From Micropterus salmoides (taxonomy: Eukaryota > Chordata > Actinopteri > Centrarchiformes > Centrarchidae): 64,000 nt of DNA. Below are positions 11,163-21,102 of the stretch, one piece after another. The first letter of the stretch is position 1; the number at the start of each line of letters is the position of its first letter. Below the pieces are notes generated by a model. The model saw only the letters and a list, made by a program, of their open reading frames with translations. It had not been told where the DNA came from and made no database searches. The stretch lies in contig NW_024041150.1 in assembly GCF_014851395.1 (NCBI RefSeq), positions 7,147,975-7,211,974 on the forward strand, given 5' to 3'. The translations under genes were made by a program, and so were the position numbers.

Positions 11163-13095
11163 ATCAGAATCAGAAGGAGCTTTATTGCCAAGTAGTGTTT
11201 TACACATCCGAGGAATTTGCTGTGGTGATAAGGTGCTACACGTAGACAAACATACAGTCAACATAAATATATGTAGAAATATATACGCAACGGAAGAGAA
11301 TATTGTGTACATATAAATATATAAACTGACAACGTAAAAATATACAACAACAAAGATCAACAACAACAAATATGTGTGACGTGCCTTGTCTGTGCCCGAC
11401 ACGAGATGAAACCATATTTACATGTGCAGAGACATTTGTATCATTTGCAAGGGGGCAGTGTCAGTGGGGGACCTGGGCCTTGTTAATGAGGCTAGTAGCC
11501 GACGGGAAGAAACTGTTTTTGGGGCGAGAGGTTTTGGTCCTGATAGACCGCAGCCTCCTGCCAGAGGGGAGAGTCTGAAACAGTTGGTGTCCGGGGTGGG
11601 AGGAGTCAGCTGCAATCTGTTTGCCTCAGAGTCCTGGAGGCATACAGGTCCAGAAGAGAAGGAAGATTGCAGCCAATCACCTTCTCTGCAGAGCGAATGA
11701 TGCCCTGCAGCCTGCCCTTGTCCCTGGCAGTGGCAGCAGCGTACCAGATGGTGATAGAGGAGGTGAGGATGGACTCAATGATGGCGGTGTAAAAGTGCAC
11801 CATCATTGTCTTTGGCAGGCTGAACTTCTTCAGCTGCCGCAGGAAGTACATCCTCTGCTGGGCCTTCTTGGTGATGGAGGTGATGTTCAGCTCCCACTTG
11901 AGGTCCTGGGAGATGATGGTGCCCAGGAAGCGGAAGGAGTCCACAGTGGTGACGGGGGAATCACACAGGATGGTGGGGGAGGGTGGGGCTGTCTTTCTGA
12001 AGTCCACGACCATCTCCACGGTCTTCACAGCGTTGAGCTCCAGACTGTTCTGGCTGCACCAGGTCACCAGATGATCTCCCACCTGTATCCGGTGTCATCC
12101 GCAAACTTCAGGAGCTTGACAGACTGGTGACTGGAGGTGCAGCTGTTGGTGTACAGGGAGAAGAGAAAGGGGGAAAGAACGCAGCCTTAAGATGATCCTG
12201 GACTCAGAGACATGTTTTCCCAGCTTCACGTGCTGCTTCCTGTCCGTCAGGAAGTCAGTGATCCACCTGCAGGTGGAGTCAGGCACATTCAGCTGAGAGA
12301 GCTTGTCCTGCAGCAGGGCCGGGATAATGGTGTTGAAAGCAGAGCTGAAGTCCACAAACAGGATCCTGGCGTAGGTTCCTGGGGAGTCCAGGTGCTGGAG
12401 GATGTAGTGAAGGGCCATGTTTACTGTATCATCTACAGACCTGTTAGCTCTGTAGGCGAACTGAAAGGGGTCCAGGAGTGGGTCTGTAATGAATTTTAGG
12501 TGGGACAACACAAGGAGTTCAAAGGACTTAATAACCACAGGTCTGTAGTCGTTTAGTCCAGTGGTCCTTGGTTTCTTGGGGACAGGGATGATAGTGGAGG
12601 CTTTGAAGCAGGCTGGCACATGGCTTGTCTACAGTGAGGTGTTAAAAATGTCACCGGAGACAGCTGATCAGCACAGTGCTTCAGGTGGATGGGGAGACAG
12701 AGCTTCTTTCCAGCTTCTTTGTGGGGTTTCTGCCTCCTAAAAAGACAGCTGTGTCCCAGTGGAGCGTGTGTGACGGCGTGATAGGCATTGCTAACTGTGG
12801 TGTAGCAGTGATCCAAAGTCTGGTTGGACACTTTATAAACTGTCTGTATTTGGGGAGTTCTTGGCAGAGATTTCCCCTTTTCAAGTCACCAAGAACAATA
12901 ACAAGGGAGTCAAGGTTTGTCTGCTCCACAGACAGTATCCGGTCAGCCAGCATGCACTGTGCGTCCTGAACGTTTGCGTGCGGCGAGATGTAAACACCGA
13001 CCAGAGTGAAGGAAGCAAACTCACGGGGGGAGTAAAACGGGAGTAAAATGTCCATCGTAACATCCACTCCCATGCAGCCGGCCGCTCCTTGAACG
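11163..13095 (-). mobile_element. Non-LTR retrotransposon (L2/CR1/Rex1 group), degenerate, 5'-truncated
   Basis: Read on the minus strand it shows, in order: part of an apurinic-type endonuclease (YSPREFASFTLVGVYI and LVIVLGDLKRGNL, about 13060-12860), an internal deletion, and reverse transcriptase (FAYRANRSVDDTVNMAL, then VDFSSAFNTIIPALLQDKLS, about 12460-12290). After these come a catalytic KFADD block (about 12110) and the C-terminal domain (VTWCSQNSLELNAVKTVEMV, 12082-11606). A small deletion near 12185 removes the SPQG motif and shifts the frame, and the segment after FADD is shortened, so the copy is dead. The 3' end has AATAAAGCTCCTTCTGATTC, the family's tail. It belongs to the same family as the copy at 14379-16072. 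Confidence 0.85.
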
Positions 13096-14378
13096 CAACA
13101 GCACTCCATCATCCAACTTCCCCAGAACTGCTTCGTCCACTATTCCACATCCAGCAGCTCTCTTGACTCCGCCGAGCACACACAGGGGCCACAGCTTCCA
13201 TCATCAACCTTCGTCCAAGGTCGCTCTTCTAGACGCCCAACTTCCAACCGACCGGATCACCAGCATTCAACCTGCTGCTGCGTACCGGCCGACCACAGCT
13301 CCCAGTTCCGGGCAATTCCACATCACAACCATCTCCAACTGGACAGTCACCCGCCTCCAGCGTGCACTTCAGGAAAGTCAAATTAATTTCTACCGGACCC
13401 CAAACAAAGCCAGGCTTTTCCAGCTCTACACAACCACCTGCAACACCAGTACAGCCAACCACTCGCTTCTGCATTCCAGACCCAGTGCCACGAGCACGCG
13501 GCACACCGGTGATGTCACGCCGCCGCACAGTGGAGCATCACAAACCATTCCAGCCCCGCTGAGAGCCAGGTCATATCTCCCCCAATGCCTGCTCACTCTG
13601 TCTGATTTTTCCCACCTGTTCCTACCTCTACACATGCATCCCTCCATCCCAACATCCTTTCTCCTCCCCTTCCTTCCGCTGCAGCCAATATAGCTCCTTC
13701 AAATCCCCACACCCAAGCAGCTCTTTCCCTCCCTCCTGTAGCAACCACCACCAATGCCGCCGTCCACGCCGGCTTAGCCACAACAAGCCACGGTGTACCA
13801 CCTACTGGACTCACTCCATTTCCTCCTTTTCTATCACTATTCCTCTCGACCCAGCTTACACATCTCTCTCCCTCGCGATCCAGAGAACTCACTGCCATCA
13901 AATTCGCCTTCGCCTTTTCCCTTTACCGCGACACTATTTGTTCAGTCTTCCCCAACCGCAGGGCTGAGTTGGACAACTACCTCTCCATCATCTTGGACTT
14001 GGCTCTGCGGTTCGACGGCACCGGTTTCTTTTCTCACCACGTTCTTTTTGCTTCTCAAGCCGCAGGCCACCTCCAGCAGTTCGCAGCACGCTCCGCACTT
14101 GCTTGTAACCTGTACGGCGCTCCTTCCCATCCAGCCACCAACAGTGTCATCGCCGCCCCTTTACCTCTTCCTCACGCCCCACCCCGCCTATCTTTTCTAG
14201 GTTCAGTTCTGCCGCACCCCCACCTCCCCTCATCCCCAAATCACCTACTCCCCTACAGGCCAGCCCACCGCCTTCAGCACGTGGTCCAATCCCTCGTGGA
14301 GTGGACAAAAGGGGAAGGCCCGTGCTGTACCAGGGCGGCAGAATGGTCTATAACAACTTCAATGATTTGGGTTGCAAC
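13096..14378 (+). mobile_element. DIRS-like (tyrosine-recombinase) retrotransposon, piece 1: ORF1/gag-like region
   Basis: A plus-strand frame contains a SAP-like stretch (WTVTRLQRALQESQINFYRT, about 13338-13397), a proline/serine-rich linker, and then RAELDNYLSIILDLALRF with FASQAAGHLQQFAARSA (about 13965-14095). The last block resembles the ORF1 product of fish DIRS elements as I remember it. The frame shifts between blocks (13163-13693, 13793-14200, 13969-14406). It ends in the sequence VYNNFNDLGCN, after which a LINE begins. The rest of the ORF resumes at about 16073. Confidence 0.7.
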
Positions 14379-16072
14379 ATCTCCACCTTGTTATTGTTCT
14401 CGGTGACTTTAACAGGGGAAATCTCAGCCATGAACTCCCCAAATATAGACAGTTTATAAAGTGTCCAACCAGAGAGGGGAACACTTTGTGTCACTGCTAC
14501 ACCACGGTTAGCAGTGCCTATCACACCGTCACACGCACTCCACTGTGACACTCTGATCACGTGATGGTCCATCTGTTTCCTGCTTACAGGCAAAAACTAA
14601 AGCTCTGTAAACCTGTAGTGAGAACATCAAAGAAGTGGACTAGTGAAGCTGTTGAGGACCTCCCGGCATGTTTGGACTGCACTGACTGGGATGTTTTCAA
14701 GAAGGCTTCCAACAATCTGGATGAGTTTACAGAGGCTGTGACGTCCTACATCAGCTTCTGTGAGGACACATGTATACCAACACGCACCAGGGTGATATGA
14801 TAAACCCTGGTTTACAGCTAAACTCAGCCGGATGCTGTGCGTTAAAGTACAGGTTTAGCAAGGAGGTGCGAGAAGCTAAACGACTGTACACCGAGAGACT
14901 AAAGAACCAGTTCTCTGCAAACGACTCCACTTTTGTCTTGAGGGGGTTCAGACAGATCACAAACTATAAGCCCAAAGTCCTCCACTCCATAAACGATTCT
15001 CGCCTGGCAAATGAGCTGAACCAGTTCGACTGCCGCTTTGAGAATCAGTCGGACACCATCCCCTGTGACTTCTCCACTCAGCTTCAGCCCCAGTCCACCA
15101 CTTCTCCTCCCCACCTCCTCAGAGCTGACCAGCTCCACCTCCTCCCCTTCTCTCTCCATCACAGAGAGGGAAGTCAACGGTCTTTCAGGAGGAAGAAACC
15201 CCACAAAGCAGCTTGGCCAGACTCTGTCTCCCCATCCCATTTCAGCTCTGCTTTTAACACCATCATCCCGGCCTTGCTGCAGGACAAGCTCTCTCAGCTG
15301 AACGTGGCTGACTCCACCTGTGGGTGGATCACTGACTTCCTGATGGACAGGAAGCGGCATGTGAAGCTGGGAAAAATTGTCTCTGATTCCAGGACCATCA
15401 GGATCGGATCCCCTCAGGTTCTGCGTTCTTTCCCCCCTTCTCTTCTCCCTGTACACCAACAGCTGCACCTCCAGTCACCAGTCTGTCAAGCTCCTGAAGT
15501 TTGCAGATGACACAACCCTCATTGGGCTCATCTCAGGTGGGGATGACTCTGCCTATAGGTGGGAGATCGACCATCGTGTGACCTGGTGCAGCCAGAACAG
15601 TCTGGACCAAACTGTTTCAGACTCTCCCCTCTGGCAGGAGGCTGAGGTCCATCAGGACCAAAACCTCTCGCCACAAAAACAGCTTCTTCCCGTCTGCAGC
15701 AAGCCTCATTAACTAGGCCCGGGTCCCCTACTGACACTCCCCCCCGCAAATGATTCAAATGTCTCTACACATGTAAATACTGTTTCATCTCGTGTCGTGC
15801 ACAGACCTGGCACGTCGCACATATTTGTTGTTGATTGTTGATCTTTGTTGTTATATCTTTTTATATTGTCAGTTTATATATTTCCATTGCGTTACTTCTG
15901 CACGGCACAGACCCAGAATAATGCACATGTATATATCTGCAACGTTGTTCTTCCATTCCATATTTATATATTTCTACATTTATTTATGTCGACTGTATGT
16001 TATCTCCACAGCAAATTCCTCGTATGTGTAAAACACTACTTAGCAATAAAGCTCTTTCTGATTCTGATTCTA
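14379..16072 (+). mobile_element. Non-LTR retrotransposon copy inserted in the DIRS-like element
   Basis: Same family as 11163-13095, opposite orientation. Plus-strand order: end of the endonuclease (IVLGDFNRGNLSHELPKYRQ, 14394-14453), the linker (VVRTSKKWTSEAVEDLPACL), and a deletion joining the RT start to SSAFNTIIPALLQDKLSQLN (about 15245-15305). Next come GSPQ followed by a one-step frameshift (about 15415), the catalytic KFADDTTLIGLISGG (about 15495), and a further deletion after WCSQNSLD (15605). It ends with the 3' UTR and AATAAAGCTCTTTCTGATTC (16046-16065) plus a TGATTC tail. Both ends of the insertion abut DIRS-like sequence, but about 200 codons of the host element are missing at the junction. 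Non-functional. Confidence 0.85.
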
Positions 16073-17180
16073 AAGCTGACATTACTAGCGCCTTCAAAGT
16101 TTTGCCCATTCATCCTGACTTCTGGAGTTCTTTCGGCGTCTCTTGGAACAATTCTTCTTATTTCCTGGTCCGCCTCACATTTGGGTGCAATAGCAGCCCA
16201 AGATATTTGACTCACTTCCTGAAGTACTCTGCTGTATCCTCCTTAACAACCACAAACTTCCATATGCCATTCATCTGTTGGACAACTTTCTGCCACCATC
16301 CTCACCTCCAGCACACGGTCTCTCCACCCTTAAGTCGGCCTTTTTCCAGGTCGGCGTTCCCCTTTTCCCAAAAAAAACGGAAGGACCCAGCACAACATTC
16401 GAATTTCTCGGCATCACCCAAGATTGACTTTCCTTCCAAGCTTCCCTCCATACCGAAAAACATTACACTACATTTCCCAGTACATCAAACTACCTCCTTG
16501 CCCATAGATGAGAACCAAGCGCCAGCTTCTCTCTCTGCTCGGGCACTTAAACTTCGCCATCCGCATCATCCCCCAAGGCTGATCCTTCCTCTCCCACTTA
16601 TTGTCTCTATCCGCCACAGTTCCATCCCTCCATGACCAAGTGGTACTCAAAGATGCTTGCAAAATGGAGCTGAGATTGCACCCGTGACTTCCTGTCCTCC
16701 TGGAACGGCATCTCTTTTCAGAAATTCAAATCCTTAGCACCAGACTCAGAACCCCATCCAACACCGGTCCCTCAATTTTCAGACACGATCTTCAAGTGAA
16801 TACCCAGCTTCTCCACCTGGTCTCGTCACACAACAATCAATCATCAACAATCTCGCCCCCAAGACACTCTCATCATACTATTCGGGGTGGTGTACATTCC
16901 GAACCTTCCGTACCTCATTCGGCCTACCATTTCCTTCTATCGACATCATATCAGTAACCAGCTTCATTACCTATGCCCCCTTGGTCCTCAATATCAGAAC
17001 ATCCACCATCCACGTATACCACAGTGGAATAAACTTCATCGTCAAACTCCTGTCCGGAGCACCCACTCCATCCATCTCTCACCCCCACATCAACATGCTA
17101 ATCAAGGGCCTCCGGAAAACGGAACCTCAGCTTCCTCCGAAACGATTACCCCTGACATCAGACCTCCTCGCCCGTTGCAA
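16073..17180 (+). mobile_element. DIRS-like retrotransposon, piece 2: reverse transcriptase/RNase H and recombinase N-terminus
   Basis: Starts KADITSAFKVLPIHPDFW, the first RT motif region of DIRS elements, then VSWNNSSYFLVRLTFGCNSS. Further on, in shifted frames, come FEFLGIT, LLGHLNFAIRIIPQG and LHDQVVLKDACKMELRL. From about 16860 the frame reads YYSGW, then VLNIRTSTIHVYHSGINFIV and HPHINMLIKGLRKTEPQLPP, ending LTSDLLARC, which is the SAM-like N-terminal half of the tyrosine recombinase. Several stops and frameshifts make it a pseudogene. It stops at the L2 block at 17181. Confidence 0.75.
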
Positions 17181-17266
17181 GTCAGGATTTAGAGCTCATC
17201 ATAGCACAGAGACAGCACTGGTGAAAATTACTAACAACCTCCTTATTGCATCAGGCAAAGGACTTG
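17181..17266 (+). repeat. Direct duplication inside the L2 fragment (copy a)
   Basis: About 85 bp (from GTCAGGATTTAGAGCTCATC to AAAGGACTTGT) repeats at 17442-17526 with few differences. Copy a keeps the proper HSTETALVKIT reading. Copy b, in the expected position, has a small deletion that breaks the frame. Confidence 0.85.
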
Positions 17267-17441
17267 TTGTTAAAGTAGCTGTAATTAAACCTCTTCTGAA
17301 AAAGCCCAACCTTGATCCAGATGTTTTAGCCGACTATAGACCTATATCTAACCTTCCATTTCTCTCTAAGGTTCTGGAGAAAGCAGTTGCTAAACAGCTG
17401 TGTAACTTTCTACAAAGGAATAGTTTATTTGAGGATTTTCA

Positions 17442-17526
17442 GTCAGGATTCAGAGCTCATCATAGCACAGACAGAACTGGTGAAAATTACTAACGACCTC
17501 CTTATTGCATCAGACAAAGGACTTGT
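17442..17526 (+). repeat. Direct duplication inside the L2 fragment (copy b)
   Basis: The copy at the position expected from the order of RT motifs, about 260 bp after copy a. Confidence 0.85.
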
Positions 17527-18234
17527 CTCTGTACTGGTTTTATTAGATCTTAGTGCTGCATTTGATACCATTGACCATCAGATCCTATTGCAGAGACTGG
17601 AACATTTCATTGGCATTAAAGGAACCGCTCTAAGCTGGTTTAAGTCCTATTTATCAGATCAGTTTCAGTTTGTACATGTTAACGATGAGTCCTCCATGCA
17701 TGCCAATGTTAGTCATGGAGTTCCACAAGGATCTGTCCTCGGACCAATCCTCTTCACTTTATATATGCTTTCTTTAGGCAATATTATCAGGAAATATTCC
17801 ATAAGCTTTCATTGTTATGCAGATGATAGTCAGTTATATCTATCGATCAAACCAGATGAAACTCATCAGTTAGCTAAACTTCAAATGTGCCTTCAGGATG
17901 TTAAAACCTGGATGACCTGTAATTTTCTAATGTTAAACTCAGCTAAAACTGAAGTTATTGTTCTGGGGCCCAAGCACCTCCGTGACACATTATCTAAAGA
18001 TATAGTTTCCCTTGATGGCATCACCCTGGCCTCCAGCACCACTGTGAGGAATCTTGGAGTTATCTCTGATCAGGACATGTCGTTTAAGTCTCACATTAAG
18101 CAAATTTCAAGGACCGCCTTTTTTCACCTACGAATATCCTGTCTAAAAATGATGCAGAAAAACTAGTCCATGCATTTTACTTCTTACTAATTCCTTATTA
18201 TCAGGCTGCTCGAAAAAGTCCATTAAGACTCTTC

Positions 18235-18665
18235 AGCTGATTCCGAATGCATGCATCTCTCTCCTTCCATCCCTCTCTTTTTCTCTCTGAAACGAAGAAA
18301 AACAGACCAGCTAGGCCTCTCTCACCCCATTTTTCTCTTCCGCTTAAATTTCTACCTGAGCCCCTATCGAACCCATCCAGACCTATGTAAACCACAGACT
18401 ACACCACCATGCTTCTCCACAAGACCCACTATTCACCACAGAATCAGGCGGAGTTGCTACGCGCTTATAGTTCCATCACCATCTTTGACAAATCCTATCC
18501 AAATCCAGGATTTCACTCGTTCCGCATCGGGTCAGCTTCCTCCGCCTCCAGCCAAAGGCTTCCAGACCAAAATGCTCAGCCACTGGTCTTCCCGCACCTA
18601 CGTCCAAAGAGCTCATTCCCGCTTAGTCTAGTAACCCTTTTAGGGGACGAGATTGGATAATGGAG
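18235..18665 (+). mobile_element. DIRS-like retrotransposon, piece 3: tyrosine recombinase C-terminus
   Basis: Reads SLKRRKTDQLGLSHPIFLFR (18286-18345) and, in another frame, HSFRIGSASSASSQRLPDQ (about 18511-18570). HxxR is a catalytic box of tyrosine recombinases. The segment that should hold the nucleophile tyrosine appears shortened (WSSRTYVQR, where I recall a longer WSSxAYRTY block). Frames are broken repeatedly. About 60 residues between pieces 2 and 3 are missing. Confidence 0.7.
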
Positions 18666-18685
18666 AATATTTATGGTGGAGGGAG

Positions 18686-18858
18686 CGACTTAGAATTGCT
18701 ATATATATGCCAGAGGTCACACGCCCCTGGAACAACTAGGGGTTAATTGTCTTCCTCAGGGACACATTGGTGGATGGGTCACAATGGGGGATTGAACCCG
18801 GGTCTCTCACACCAAAGCCATGGTCTTATCCATTGCGCCATCACCAGCAGACAAAGGG
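18686..18858 (-). repeat. tRNA-derived SINE, minus strand
   Basis: On the minus strand it reads GGTGATGGCGCAATGGATAA, then GGGTTCAATCCCCCATTG, then the body CCCTGAGGAAGAC, ending in AGCAATTCTAAG. Same family as at 612 and 47184. It follows directly on the DIRS-like remnant. Confidence 0.8.
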
Positions 18859-19114
18859 GTCAAGGGGAGAAGGATGAAGGGGTTCAGTGGCTGGTGTGGC
18901 TAGGTACCCGGGGGTCGAGACAAACCCCCACCCTGAGTCTCTCTCCCTTAATCCCTATCAAGTAAAGCTGATTCTGATTCACATTATAAAGGAGAAACTG
19001 ATGTTGGTCTTATCCAAGTCGTGTCTAAACAAACACATTCAGTATTTCACGCACATTTTTGTAAATATGTAATTAACAAACAACAAACAACAAAATGTGC
19101 GTGAGGGGTGGACT

Positions 19115-19430
19115 ATACATACTGTATTGTTTTGGGTTTTGTTGGTGTTTGTGTTTCTTGTTTCCTGTTTTATTTTGTAGTTGTCTGTCCCTAGTTTTAC
19201 TTCCTGTATCTGTGCTCACTGGTTGTCTGATGTGCATCACCTGAGCCTCGTTATCTTCACCCAGTGTTTTGTAGATTTATATTCTTTCTTACAGATTAAA
19301 AGACTATCACCTGATTCTTCTGGGCTACTTCCCTACCACTTATATTTGGATTTATGCTTCTGGATTATTGTTTCTTCATCTCTGTTTCTTCATACTCACC
19401 ATACCTCCATCTAGAGAGTTTCATTAACAA
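19115..19430 (+). repeat. LTR-like fragment
   Basis: T-rich sequence with TTGTTTCCTGTTTTATTTTG, CTAGTTTTACTTCCTG and GATGTGCATCACCTGAGCC. It resembles the interior of the solo LTRs at 40078 and 46207. No clear ends or target-site duplication. Confidence 0.4.
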
Positions 19431-20470
19431 TATTTGATGTGACCCATTTCCTGTGTGATATTAGATATTGATCTGTTGTGACTGTCCCTGTCACACTTTA
19501 TCATTTCTGCCCCAAATTAATATCTAAAAAAGTTGAAACTTGAAAGTGCAGGATGCCTCCCTGCTAACAGCAGGTTGGGCTTTATGTTCATATAGACAAT
19601 AGAGATTTGTCAACCAGCAGAGATTTTGTTGAACCTTCATTTGTCAGCTTTTAATTCACTGAGTTGCTCAAAGACAAACATTCACAGTTTGGTCTACAAA
19701 ATGATTTTTATTGGATTTCCAGACAATGTACAATTTCATAGAAACTGTGGTTTAAGATTTTCTCCAGATTGCCAAGCACACAACAGCTGCTGTAAAACAG
19801 CTGCTCTGAATCCCATCCTAAACAGCAGCATGCCTACCACTAAAACAGCAGAAATTACACTTAAAAAGTACAAAGTGCTAAAGACGTGTTGAGATGCTCT
19901 CCCTGTGTTAAACATCCAAACAACAGTCCAAATAAAGATTTAGGAAGAAGACAGCGAGGCGGCTAGAATGAGCTCAGTTCATCTAAAATAATATCTGCTT
20001 TGCTTCTGGGATTAAAGGAGAATAATGACAGACATCAACTTCCAGCTCCAAACTAATAAAACACATTTTATTTCCATGTGTTGAAGCCATCACAGTGAAC
20101 CAGAGCAAGTTGACCAAAACATTTCCCAGCAGCCACTTCTCCCACAGCAGAGTCCAAACAGTGCTTCCTGTTCTCTACAGTTAGGTGTCTTATTGGAAAT
20201 GGTCTCAGTAGATGACAGGATCTGTCTCGTCTCTATCCTTTCTATTGGCCTCCATTTCTCCTCCTGTTTCCTCCCCTTTCTCTCTCTCCCTCTTTCTCTG
20301 CCTACATCAGCGGTCGATTAGAACAATAATATCTGGCCCGTGACATAATCACTTCCTGTTAAGGGATAGTACCTACAAAATAAGTATCCATAGGTTGATG
20401 GATGTGTCCACTTGCCAGGACGCACACACTGCAGCACATGTGAAATTGTGAAACAGTTTCTTCATAATTA
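19431..20470. other. Intergenic, no recognised feature
   Basis: About 1 kb downstream of the GPCR gene. No exon or repeat that I recognise. Confidence 0.4.
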
Positions 20471-20476
20471 TTTATT
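20471..20476 (-). terminator. Candidate polyadenylation signal of the GPCR gene
   Basis: AATAAA on the minus strand, 95 bases after the receptor's stop codon. Confidence 0.45.
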
Positions 20477-20570
20477 TAAAGAGAGAGAGAAAATATATTT
20501 GAACACAACCATCCAATCGAGGGGCCTGTTGACCACTGACTGAGTTAACTGGGAACACCAACAACTGGTT

Positions 20571-21102
20571 TTAAATTATCATTTGACTTTGTTCTGGCTC
20601 ATCATCTAATGGAATAAAAACTGATGGACTGCTGTCAACTATGCAACAACACACAGAGGCCAAAATCTTGTCTATGAACCCTTTCCTCATGAACACATAC
20701 AGGAACAAGTCTGCAAGAGGATTCAACCTAACAAAGATGAAAAACAAGATGGCGAGGTTCTCATGGTGTTTTAAATTCACAAACTGAAGTATGATAGGCA
20801 GGAACGGCAGCGTGTAAATAAGCAGCAACAGAACCAAAATTCCCACAATTCGTCGTTTTTCATCAGAGGGGACCGAGATGGAAGCAGACAGGGCTTTGAG
20901 GGTCCCAACCAGGAAGAAGATTAACAGAGGGAAGGGAAGGAGGAAGATGATGGGGAATACTATAAGTATGACCACATCAGGAAAGAAAAATACAAGGACA
21001 ACACAGACAACAGAAAGGACCCAGACCAGGACACAGACCACCACAGAGGTCTTGATGGTTCGTCTGCAGCGGTACCACAGTGGGTGGGCGATGACCAAAT
21101 AC
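20571..21102 (-). CDS. GPCR exon: TM4 to C-terminus
   Basis: Acceptor TTGTATTACAG|GTATTTGGTC. It encodes RYLVIAHPLWY, TM4 (TSVVVCVLVWVLSVVCVVLV), TM5 (IVFPIIFLLPFPLLIFFLVG), TM6 (VGILVLLLLIYTLPFLPIIL), TM7 (FIFVRLNPLADLFLYVFMRK) and a short tail with CCC (possible palmitoylation). The frame is intact to the stop codon. Confidence 0.75.

Larger units (their letters stand above)
17181..18234 (+). mobile_element. L2-type LINE reverse-transcriptase fragment inside the DIRS-like element
   Basis: Clear RT motifs: VAVIKPLLKKPNLDPDVLAD, YRPISNLPFLSKVLEKAVA, LDLSAAFDTIDHQILLQRLE, HGVPQGSVLGPILFTLYML, and CYADDSQLYLSI with the catalytic YADD, then TEVIVLGPKHLR. The frame breaks at about 17480 and ends at 18166. 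Its beginning carries an extra copy of SGFRAHHSTETALVKITNN ahead of its proper place (see the repeat at 17181-17266). Unusually, the fragment lacks its 3' UTR and tail: it stops within the thumb region (KKSIKTLQLIPNA in a shifted frame) and DIRS-like sequence follows directly. It is dead. Confidence 0.85.

Noticed and set aside
13163..13693. Novel proline/serine-rich host protein
   Set aside because: The WTVTRLQRALQES block and the following ELDNYLSIILDLALRF block fit the ORF1 of DIRS-like elements, and RT and recombinase pieces follow in order.
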